The position numbers and the translations under genes were made by a program. Positions 1 to 5,155 of a DNA stretch of 5,155 bases are shown piece by piece. Below the pieces are notes generated by a model. It was not told the origin of the DNA. It did no database searches and saw only the letters and a list, made by a program, of their open reading frames with translations. The first letter of the stretch is position 1, and every line of letters begins with the position of its first letter. The stretch comes from Gammaproteobacteria bacterium. GTDB taxonomy: Bacteria > Bacillota_I > Bacilli_A > Izemoplasmatales > UBA1188. The stretch spans positions 1 through 5,155 of the forward strand of contig JAILNJ010000158.1 in NCBI GenBank assembly GCA_024691665.1, read 5' to 3'.

Positions 1-240
1 AGTTTCTAAGATTAAAGTTACTGCTGATGATTTATATAACTATTCAATGGAAGCTAGTGAATCTTCATATCTCTCTAGTTCTTAGAAGTTAAATAGTTCT
101 TAGATTTGCCATGGATAGTTTCGAATTCTACCATAGAAAGAAGAACCTTATTTAAGATAGTACTAGAGAGATATGAAGATTCACTAGCTTCCATTGAATA
201 GTTATATAAATCATCAGCAGTAACTTTAATCTTAGAAACT
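1..240. repeat. Perfect inverted repeat, 79-bp arms with 82-bp loop
   Basis: Bases 1-79 are the exact reverse complement of 162-240; pairing breaks at 80/161 (T opposite T). The left arm starts at the first base of the window, so it may be longer outside. The right arm is coding sequence for residues 713-738 of the large minus-strand protein, so the left arm is an inverted copy of part of that gene. The loop (80-161) carries an 11-bp direct repeat, TAGTTCTTAGA, at 76-86 and 94-104; its first copy straddles the arm/loop boundary. I infer a chimeric junction at the contig end as the simplest cause. A real inversion site or duplication is the alternative. Confidence 0.95.
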
Positions 241-2375
241 TCTTTACCATCAACAGTAACAACTTTAGTAGTCTTAGCTAAAGTCTTATTGTTGTAACCT
301 TTAACTTTATAGTAATCAGCTGAATCTGATAAACCGTATTTATTAGTATCATCGTTCTTATTTAAGAGGTTTGCATATTCATATCCAAAATATTCATCAA
401 AGATTTGTAAACCAGCTTCTTTTCTGAGTTCAGCAGCAGCCATTTGTGGAAGGTTTGCAGTTTTAAGATAATTACTTATTTGTTTTTCTTTGTAAGCTTG
501 GATTTCGGCTTCAGTTGGTTCATCACCATAAGAAGAATTTCCAAGTTTGAGAATCATATAATAAGGGGTTTCGGAACTATTAGCTGCAGTAATAGAAGTA
601 GCCTTTGTTAAATAACCACCAGTAGCTGATTCTTCGAATGTGAGTGTTGTAAAGATTTGTTTAGCAACATCACTTCTCTTTGAATTTAAAGATTCATAAT
701 TGAAATATAATAATTCTTTAATATTTGTCATATCAGCAACGTATTCATCTTTATATTCATATTCATAATCAACATATAAGTTAACGTATGCAGAATAAAG
801 AAGAATAGCGCTTGGTTCAATTGTATTTTCTCTTGTGAATACAGTTTGATCTTTAATAGCTTTCTTAGAATCATTAGCGATTCTTTCACCATTTTCATCA
901 AGCACATATTTGAAGTTGTCGTCTTTATCTAATACAGGTTCACCGTTTTCATCTACTAAAATCTTGTAATTAGGAACTTTGTTTCCTTCAACTTTCTTGT
1001 ATGTAGCGAAACCATTTTCACCTTGAGCAACACCATCAACAACGTTAACGATATATTCATCGTTACCAACATACTTTCTGATTTCTTGATGAGTAGTACC
1101 ATTTTCATCCCATTCAACAACAACGAGTCCATAAGCTTTTAATGCTTCATTTAGAACTGCTTTATCGTCAGCGCTAATTAAACCACTAGTTAAAGTGAAT
1201 CCAAACACATCTTCAGCAAAAGCTTTAAGAGTTGATGTTTTAATGTTTGATTTAAGTGGATTTCTTTGTTGATTATAGTAGTCATTGTACATTTTAATGT
1301 ATAATTCAACGAAGTTATCATTAGATAATACAGCTGTATTCATTGAAGTGCTAGATGCATAGAAAGAAGTAACGTCTTCGAATGCTACTACGTTTGATAC
1401 ATAGTTTGTTGCATCATATGTTGTATTAGCATAAGAACCATTTTCATCACTTGTATCACTAGTGAATACGAAATGATATGGTTTTCCTTTGTATTCCCAT
1501 GCAGGTCTTGTTTCATCCCAAACGTAATTGTCGTCAACCATCTTTAAGTTCTTAACGTTTGGTACATTAACAGTCTTAACTACGTTGCCATCAGCATCTT
1601 TAACATCATAAGTATATAAAACTGGATTTAATTCATAATCTAAATAATATGAACCTTCAGAGTTTTTAGCACATACATAATCTGTATCGCCTACGTATTT
1701 TCTTAAGTTAGAAGAAACAACTGCTAATTTATAATTTTTATAAAAATCAGTAGCTTCTTTTTCGCTGTTAAATCTGATAGTAATAGCGAATGTATCTTTC
1801 TTTTCGTCCTTTAAAGCTGATTTAATAGATTCAACATCAAGCTTAGCTTCGAGTGAACCAATCTTTAAATCATTTTCAAGTCTATACTTAGCGTATGAAG
1901 CATAAGCGAGCATAAGTTTTGCATAGTCTTCAATCTTATGACCTGCTTCACCGTTTTCTTTATAACCAAGAACGTATAGCTTGTTATAGAATGAAAGTTT
2001 TAATTGTTCGTCTTTTTTAGGGTCAGCTTTGATTTTATTGATATCAGCTTGATCGTTAGAGCCATAAATTAAATACTCGATTTCTTGAGCAACTGCTTCA
2101 TCAGTTTGAGCATCAATGTAGCTCTTAAGTAATTGTTTGTCTATGATTTCATTTACAGTAGACATAGGTGAAGAATAAAGCATTGTAGACCATACATCAC
2201 CTTTTGTAACTTTATATGAAACATTGTTATATTGTCCTTCATAGACAACCGCATTTTCTTTAGAAACTTTATGGTTTTTGTTTCTATTTTGATATGCGTT
2301 ACCTCCAACTGCTAGTGCGACGATCACTGTAACAGCTAGAAGAATTATAAGTAATCTTTTTCCAAAATTCCCCAT
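75..2375 (-). CDS. Large membrane-anchored, PrsA/SurA-foldase-like surface protein (C-terminus doubtful)
   Basis: The 766-residue reading starts at ATG 2375-2373, preceded by AAAAGGAG (2386-2393) with a 10-nt spacer; an in-frame ATG at 2423 has no ribosome site and lies upstream of the predicted -10. Residues 8-25 form one hydrophobic segment after a basic start, without a lipobox cysteine, so it is a signal anchor or a signal peptide possibly cut after GNA (25-27). The rest is hydrophilic and presumably extracytoplasmic. Residues 54-83 (KVTKGDVW, then a helix ending in LL) resemble the SurA_N/PrsA N-terminal chaperone region. Residues 195-215 recall the opening strand of a parvulin domain (ITIRF, SEKEA), but I cannot see a full PPIase signature. 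A second KVTADDLY module lies at 716-746, and RKYVG units recur at 225 and 433. Residues 739-765 come from the repeat loop, and the last Asn and TAG stop are made wholly or partly by the inverted arm, so the true protein probably continues. The foldase assignment is tentative. Confidence 0.72.
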   Translation of the reverse strand: MGNFGKRLLIILLAVTVIVALAVGGNAYQNRNKNHKVSKENAVVYEGQYNNVSYKVTKGDVWSTMLYSSPMSTVNEIIDKQLLKSYIDAQTDEAVAQEIEYLIYGSNDQADINKIKADPKKDEQLKLSFYNKLYVLGYKENGEAGHKIEDYAKLMLAYASYAKYRLENDLKIGSLEAKLDVESIKSALKDEKKDTFAITIRFNSEKEATDFYKNYKLAVVSSNLRKYVGDTDYVCAKNSEGSYYLDYELNPVLYTYDVKDADGNVVKTVNVPNVKNLKMVDDNYVWDETRPAWEYKGKPYHFVFTSDTSDENGSYANTTYDATNYVSNVVAFEDVTSFYASSTSMNTAVLSNDNFVELYIKMYNDYYNQQRNPLKSNIKTSTLKAFAEDVFGFTLTSGLISADDKAVLNEALKAYGLVVVEWDENGTTHQEIRKYVGNDEYIVNVVDGVAQGENGFATYKKVEGNKVPNYKILVDENGEPVLDKDDNFKYVLDENGERIANDSKKAIKDQTVFTRENTIEPSAILLYSAYVNLYVDYEYEYKDEYVADMTNIKELLYFNYESLNSKRSDVAKQIFTTLTFEESATGGYLTKATSITAANSSETPYYMILKLGNSSYGDEPTEAEIQAYKEKQISNYLKTANLPQMAAAELRKEAGLQIFDEYFGYEYANLLNKNDDTNKYGLSDSADYYKVKGYNNKTLAKTTKVVTVDGKEVSKIKVTADDLYNYSMEASESSYLSSTILNKVLLSMVEFETIHGKSKNYLTSKN

Positions 2376-2385
2376 AATAATAAAA

Positions 2386-2393
2386 CTCCTTTT
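2386..2393 (-). promoter_or_regulatory. Ribosome binding site deciding the foldase-like gene start
   Basis: The minus strand reads AAAAGGAG, then 10 nt, then ATG at 2375. This near-ideal Shine-Dalgarno site selects that ATG over the in-frame ATG at 2423, which would add 16 residues (MIYYISEIFLKRSFII) in front of an otherwise normal N-terminus. Confidence 0.9.
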
Positions 2394-2413
2394 CAAAAAA
2401 ATTTCCGATATAT

Positions 2414-2442
2414 AATATATCATTAATATTTATTAATGACAA
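2414..2442 (-). promoter_or_regulatory. Sigma-70/SigA-type promoter for the foldase-like gene
   Basis: On the minus strand, TTGTCA (2442-2437) is followed by a 17-bp spacer and TATATT (2419-2414). A TG one base before the -10 gives an extended -10. Transcription should start near 2407, leaving a leader of about 31 nt that contains the AAAAGGAG site. The region is very AT-rich, so chance -10 matches are common, but the spacing and -35 element make this a good candidate. Confidence 0.65.
2421..2438. promoter_or_regulatory. Palindromic operator candidate inside the promoter spacer
   Basis: CATTAATA and TATTAATG form perfect 8-bp arms around a TT centre. The site fills the spacer between the minus-strand -35 and -10 and overlaps the -35 by two bases, where a bound dimer would block RNA polymerase. 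No regulator gene is in the window. The AT-only core means it could be chance. Confidence 0.4.
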
Positions 2443-2450
2443 TGAAAAAT

Positions 2451-2477
2451 TTGTGATGTTTTATAAAACCTTCACAA
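2451..2477. promoter_or_regulatory. Bipartite dyad in the divergent control region
   Basis: An inner perfect 12-bp palindrome, GTTTTATAAAAC (2458-2469), is flanked by TTGTGA (2451-2456) and its reverse complement TCACAA (2472-2477). The outer and inner symmetry centres differ by half a base, so the dyad has a one-base asymmetry. It lies just upstream of the minus-strand -35 and between the two divergent promoters. There is no T-run, so it is not a typical terminator. I infer a protein-binding site; the regulator is unknown. Confidence 0.45.
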
Positions 2478-2544
2478 TAAGCAAAAAAATATAAATATTT
2501 TTAGACAAATTTAGAGTAAATTTAAAGAAGAAGAAAATACGAAG

Positions 2545-2553
2545 TGATATAAT
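2545..2553 (+). promoter_or_regulatory. Extended -10 promoter for the walJ operon
   Basis: TG-A-TATAAT (2545-2553) is a perfect consensus -10 with a TG extension. No good -35 is seen at 17 bp (AAGAAG at 2525-2530), which extended -10 promoters can tolerate. Start of transcription near 2560 would leave only about 12 nt before the ATG, so the leader would be very short, with the weak AGGT site at 2562-2565 almost at the 5' end. Confidence 0.6.
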
Positions 2554-2571
2554 AAGCAAGTAGGTAGAATT

Positions 2572-3354
2572 ATGAAATTTTCAGTATTAGGATCATCATC
2601 ACAAGGTAACTCAACAATTCTTATAAATAATGGTAAATGTTACTTGTTAGATGCAGGCCTTGGAGTGAGAGCATTATATAATAGATTAAATTTAATAAAT
2701 GCTTTTGTAGATAATATTGATGCTATCTTTATTACGCATGAACACACAGACCATATATCTGGTTTAGCTTCTATTGTAAAGAAATATAACTCTACTATAT
2801 ATATGTCAAAAAAGGCATATCAAAATATGGATATAAAAGTTAAGGAACAAATCTCTCCAATTAACTTTAAATTCATTAAACCTGATACTGAATTTATAGT
2901 TGATGATATGACTGTAAAGACATTCAGTGTATCACATGATGCTGCTGAACCTATGGGATTTAACTTTATATCTAATGGTAAGAAGTTAACATATATTACT
3001 GACACAGGAATGTGTGAGGTAAAAGACGACATTAAAAACTCTGATGCATATATTTTAGAATCGAACCATGAAGAGGCATTGTTATTAAATAGTGCACGTC
3101 CTTGGTTACTTAAAGAGCGAATTCTAGGTGAATATGGTCACTTATCTAATGCAGCTAGTGCTGAGTTATTCTCTAATTTAATGGGTGAAAATACTAAAAA
3201 TTTAGTATTATTCCACTTATCATCTGAATGTAATAGTGATATTCTAGCTTTAACTGAATATAAGAGATATTTTAAATCAATAAATGTATCACTTGAGGGA
3301 TTAAATCTAGTAGTAAGTGATAGATCTAAACCGACTCAATATATAGAGGTTTAA
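2572..3354 (+). CDS. walJ: WalJ/YycJ metallo-beta-lactamase-fold exonuclease
   Basis: This is a 260-residue cytoplasmic protein of usual family length, beginning directly with the first fold strand and the GSSSQGNS loop, which supports this start. Metal ligands are visible in order: THEHTDH (H56, H58, D60, H61), H122 in VSHD, D144 in TDTG and H215 in LFHLS. The family signatures LESNHE (162-167) and GHLSN (189-193) distinguish it from RNase J or RNase Z. Bacillus YycJ homologues are reported as 5'-3' double-strand DNA exonucleases linked to mismatch repair. In many Bacilli the gene closes the walRKHI operon; here no walR or walK is next to it, and it heads a three-gene operon instead. The stop is 1 nt before the next gene, so translation is probably coupled. 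Identity is strong; the specific biochemical role is from family knowledge. Confidence 0.92.
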   Translation: MKFSVLGSSSQGNSTILINNGKCYLLDAGLGVRALYNRLNLINAFVDNIDAIFITHEHTDHISGLASIVKKYNSTIYMSKKAYQNMDIKVKEQISPINFKFIKPDTEFIVDDMTVKTFSVSHDAAEPMGFNFISNGKKLTYITDTGMCEVKDDIKNSDAYILESNHEEALLLNSARPWLLKERILGEYGHLSNAASAELFSNLMGENTKNLVLFHLSSECNSDILALTEYKRYFKSINVSLEGLNLVVSDRSKPTQYIEV

Positions 3355-3355
3355 T

Positions 3356-4276
3356 ATGATTAATAAAGATATTAATGAAAGAATTATAAATGTATTTCAA
3401 AATGAATTATACGCTAATAAAGAAGATATAAAATTCATAAAAAAACACGATGGTGGAATGTCAAATTTAACCTATCTTTTTAGTGTGAAAGAAAAGAAAT
3501 ATGCAGTACATTATACTGAAAAAGATGGTTTAAAATTTGTAAATCGTAACTATGAATTAAGCGCACTTGAAGTCACAAAGAATAACCCTTATGTTCAAAA
3601 ATGTGTTTACTTCGACAAAGAAAATTTAGACTTAAGAATCTATGAATATATTGATGGTGAATCACTAAATTTACTTGATTATAAGAATTATGTTAAAGAA
3701 GTCGCAGAGTCTTTAAAGTCATTCCATCAAATGAATAAGTTTGACTATGACTACAAGCCTTTTGACTATTTGACAAAAATGGAAAATGAAGTAGAGAAAA
3801 GCGACTTAAATGAACTCTACAACGAGTCTAAAAATGTGCTTCTCACAAAATACTCACAATTGATAAATAGACCACTTTATCCATGCCATAATGATGCTCA
3901 ACCATCTAATCTAGTATTAGGTATTGACTCTAAAGTTCATATCATTGATCTTGAGTTCGCAGCTAATAATGATTACTTATATGACATTGCAACATTTGGT
4001 AATCTTGAATTTAAGTATTCTATTTTATTACTTAATGAATATAAGAAAGATCACACTAAGGAAGAATTGTTATATTTAATTCTTTGGAGAATATTTATTA
4101 ATATGCAATGGTATTTAGTTGCTAAACAAAAATACCATCTAGGATACAATGAAATCTTAAATCTTGATTTTAATGGAATTAGTTATTTCTTCTTAAATAA
4201 AAATAGAGAATTAATTGATTTAATTAAAGAAGATAAGATCTTAGATTATGAGAAGGAGGTATTAAAGAATGCCTAA
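3356..4276 (+). CDS. Choline/ethanolamine kinase-like (APH-fold) phosphotransferase
   Basis: The protein has 306 residues and a two-lobed kinase-like fold. The N-lobe has a glycine-containing loop, GGMSNLTY (33-40); YEYIDGES (96-103) forms the hinge region. The catalytic HNDAQPSN motif spans 178-185 with D180 as base and N185 as a metal ligand. IDLEFA (197-202) supplies the Mg-binding D198, and D210 lies in YLYDIA. This HND...N plus IDxE(F/Y)A pattern is that of choline/ethanolamine kinases and LicA, within the aminoglycoside phosphotransferase superfamily, so the substrate is probably choline, ethanolamine or a similar small alcohol used for lipid or surface-polymer head groups. An AGAGGT ribosome site lies inside the end of walJ (3345-3350) with a 5-nt spacer. 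The 3' end overlaps the next gene by 8 nt. No licD or cytidylyltransferase is nearby to confirm the pathway. Confidence 0.82.
   Translation: MINKDINERIINVFQNELYANKEDIKFIKKHDGGMSNLTYLFSVKEKKYAVHYTEKDGLKFVNRNYELSALEVTKNNPYVQKCVYFDKENLDLRIYEYIDGESLNLLDYKNYVKEVAESLKSFHQMNKFDYDYKPFDYLTKMENEVEKSDLNELYNESKNVLLTKYSQLINRPLYPCHNDAQPSNLVLGIDSKVHIIDLEFAANNDYLYDIATFGNLEFKYSILLLNEYKKDHTKEELLYLILWRIFINMQWYLVAKQKYHLGYNEILNLDFNGISYFFLNKNRELIDLIKEDKILDYEKEVLKNA
4253..4260 (+). promoter_or_regulatory. Strong ribosome binding site for the S51 peptidase gene
   Basis: AAGGAGGT, a full Shine-Dalgarno consensus, lies inside the end of the kinase gene, 8 nt before the ATG at 4269. It fixes the start and suggests that the last gene of the operon is translated more strongly than the first two. 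Confidence 0.9.
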
Positions 4277-5051
4277 GATTTTTGCGATTGGTGGCGGAGG
4301 TAATGGTAGATATTACTCTAAAACTGAAAAATCTAAATATGAAATCAAAAATATGGATGAAGAAATAATTAGACTTACAGGTAAAACTCATCCAACTCTA
4401 TTATTCTTAGCTCAAGCTCAACCACTTGATATGCAAAGAGTTAATTATGAAATAATTAAAGAAAATTATGAAGCTCTTGGAGCTAATACATTATTCTTAG
4501 ATAATAATGATTTAGAAAACTTTGAGTTAGCTAAAGATTATTTCAATAAAGCCGACATTATCTTTGAAACTGGTGGAAATACAGTAGAAATGATTGAAAT
4601 CTGGAAGAAGAATAAGGTTGATATCTTATTAAAGGAAGCTTTTGACCAAGGTAAAGTACTCTCAGGAGTATCCGCAGGTGCTAACTGTTGGTTTAAATAC
4701 TGTTCAACTGATTCAAATAGAATTGCTGCTAATGATTTCACACTACCATTAACTATGTGTGATTGCCTTAATTTCTTAGATGGATTCTTTGTACCACACG
4801 CAGATAGTGAAGGAAGAGAAGAAACATCTATTGAATTCGTAAAAGAATTAGATACAGTTGGTATCCTAATTTCTAACTATGCAGCACTTGAAATTGTAGA
4901 TGATAAATATAGAGTATTTAGAGCTATAGGTGCTAAAGAAGGCTTTGAACCATATGGCTTAAAAATATACTTTAAAGATGGTATTCTTCATAAAGAATAT
5001 CTTAAAAATGATTTAGAGTACAGAGACCTAAAAGAACTATTAAGCAAATAA
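4269..5051 (+). CDS. Peptidase E-like serine peptidase, family S51
   Basis: This 260-residue protein has no signal peptide and so is cytoplasmic. The Rossmann-like start FAIGGGGNGR (5-14) and ETGGNTVEMI (100-109) are followed by the nucleophile elbow GVSAGANCW (133-141), making S135 the catalytic serine. D156 in AANDF and H177 in VPHAD fit the other triad positions by comparison with E. coli PepE. Family members include alpha-aspartyl dipeptidase (PepE) and cyanophycinase; the length and motifs favour the PepE-like branch, though it is somewhat longer than the roughly 230-residue E. coli enzyme. Substrate specificity cannot be read from the sequence. Translation start overlaps the kinase stop (ATG 4269, TAA 4274-4276), indicating coupling. 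Its own TAA lies in the terminator stem. Automated annotation may label it as type 1 glutamine amidotransferase-like because of the shared fold. Confidence 0.87.
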   Translation: MPKIFAIGGGGNGRYYSKTEKSKYEIKNMDEEIIRLTGKTHPTLLFLAQAQPLDMQRVNYEIIKENYEALGANTLFLDNNDLENFELAKDYFNKADIIFETGGNTVEMIEIWKKNKVDILLKEAFDQGKVLSGVSAGANCWFKYCSTDSNRIAANDFTLPLTMCDCLNFLDGFFVPHADSEGREETSIEFVKELDTVGILISNYAALEIVDDKYRVFRAIGAKEGFEPYGLKIYFKDGILHKEYLKNDLEYRDLKELLSK

Positions 5052-5082
5052 AAAAATGTGAGAAATCTCACATTTTTTTATT
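5047..5082. terminator. Bidirectional intrinsic terminator between convergent genes
   Basis: Arms of 17 bp (5047-5063 and 5066-5082) pair perfectly around an AA centre; the GC-containing part is TGTGAGA/TCTCACA. In plus orientation the stem is followed by seven T (5073-5079); in minus orientation the A-run 5050-5056 supplies the U-tract. The stop codons of both convergent genes (5049-5051 plus, 5078-5080 minus) sit inside the stem. It should end both the walJ operon transcript and the SGNH hydrolase transcript. Confidence 0.9.
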
Positions 5083-5155
5083 GTAAATAAGGTTTAATAA
5101 CATTACTCCAAACTTCAAATCCATTAGCATTTAGATGAAGTCCATCATCGCTATA
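5078..5155 (-). CDS. SGNH/GDSL-family hydrolase, C-terminal fragment (partial at window edge)
   Basis: The minus strand reads 25 residues from the window edge to a TAA at 5080-5078: YSDDGLHLNANGFEV then WSNVIKPYLQ. The DGLHLN block is the conserved block V of SGNH hydrolases, carrying the catalytic Asp and His (residues 4 and 7 of the fragment), and the following helix with a terminal PYL is typical of the family's end. The catalytic serine block and start are outside the window, so whether it is an esterase, lipase or acetylhydrolase, and whether it is secreted, cannot be told. It converges on the peptidase gene and shares its terminator. Confidence 0.85.
   Translation of the reverse strand, partial: YSDDGLHLNANGFEVWSNVIKPYLQ

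Noticed and set aside
1..240. Hairpin telomere of a linear replicon
   Set aside because: A covalently closed end would be symmetric through its centre, but the central 82 bases are not self-complementary. The arms are also ordinary coding sequence of a gene.
2376..2423. Longer start for the foldase-like gene at ATG 2423
   Set aside because: No ribosome site precedes it, it lies upstream of the predicted -10 (2414-2419), and the added residues precede a normal basic-plus-hydrophobic signal segment that has its own strong Shine-Dalgarno site.
2451..2477. CRP/FNR-type binding site (TGTGA...TCACA)
   Set aside because: The half-sites are 15 bp apart rather than the 6 bp of a CRP site, and the inner palindrome is a separate symmetry. 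I keep it only as an unassigned dyad.
2507..2524. Two AAATTTA repeats 11 bp apart upstream of the walJ promoter
   Set aside because: The helical spacing is suggestive, but such 7-mers are expected by chance in sequence this AT-rich.
2820..3032. 70-codon minus-strand open frame within walJ
   Set aside because: It lies wholly antisense to a gene with clear catalytic motifs, and has no ribosome site or recognisable domain.
4538..4741. 67-codon minus-strand open frame within the S51 peptidase gene
   Set aside because: It is antisense to the region coding for the catalytic elbow of a well-supported gene and has no independent coding evidence.
75..5051. Mycoplasma-type genetic code (UGA=Trp)
   Set aside because: The genes are intact with TGG tryptophans and end at TAA or TAG. 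No in-frame TGA is needed to read any of them.

Overview
The window is AT-rich. Its genes are densely packed, have strong Shine-Dalgarno sites, and use TAA/TAG stops with TGG for tryptophan. Together with a WalJ (YycJ) homologue, this suggests a low-GC Gram-positive bacterium (Bacillota/Bacilli or a Mycoplasmatota-like relative) using the standard genetic code rather than the UGA=Trp code of Mycoplasma. No marker here fixes the species.

Layout: (1) Positions 1-240 hold a perfect inverted repeat with 79-bp arms around an 82-bp loop. The right arm and loop are coding sequence of the first gene; the left arm is an inverted copy of that coding sequence. This may be a chimeric contig end, and it supplies the apparent stop codon of the gene. 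(2) A long minus-strand gene (75-2375) encodes a membrane-anchored or secreted protein of at least about 765 residues, resembling very divergent PrsA/SurA-type foldases. (3) A divergent control region (2376-2571) has one promoter for each direction and two dyad-symmetric sites. (4) A tight plus-strand operon (2572-5051) encodes WalJ, a metallo-beta-lactamase-fold nuclease; a choline/ethanolamine-kinase-like phosphotransferase; and a peptidase E-like serine peptidase of family S51. Gene junctions are a 1-nt gap and an 8-nt overlap. (5) A perfect 17-bp-arm palindrome (5047-5082) acts as a probable bidirectional terminator. (6) The last 78 bases are the 3' end of a minus-strand SGNH/GDSL hydrolase gene, recognised by its C-terminal DGLHLN block.

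The operon genes look like housekeeping and envelope/lipid functions: DNA processing, phosphorylation of a small alcohol or amino-alcohol substrate, and peptide turnover. The foldase-like protein would act at the cell surface. I see no CRISPR, RNA gene, phage gene or insertion sequence. The points most worth checking are the inverted repeat at the left edge, the artificial-looking C-terminus it creates, the repeated architecture of the large surface protein, and the operator-like dyads in the divergent promoter region.
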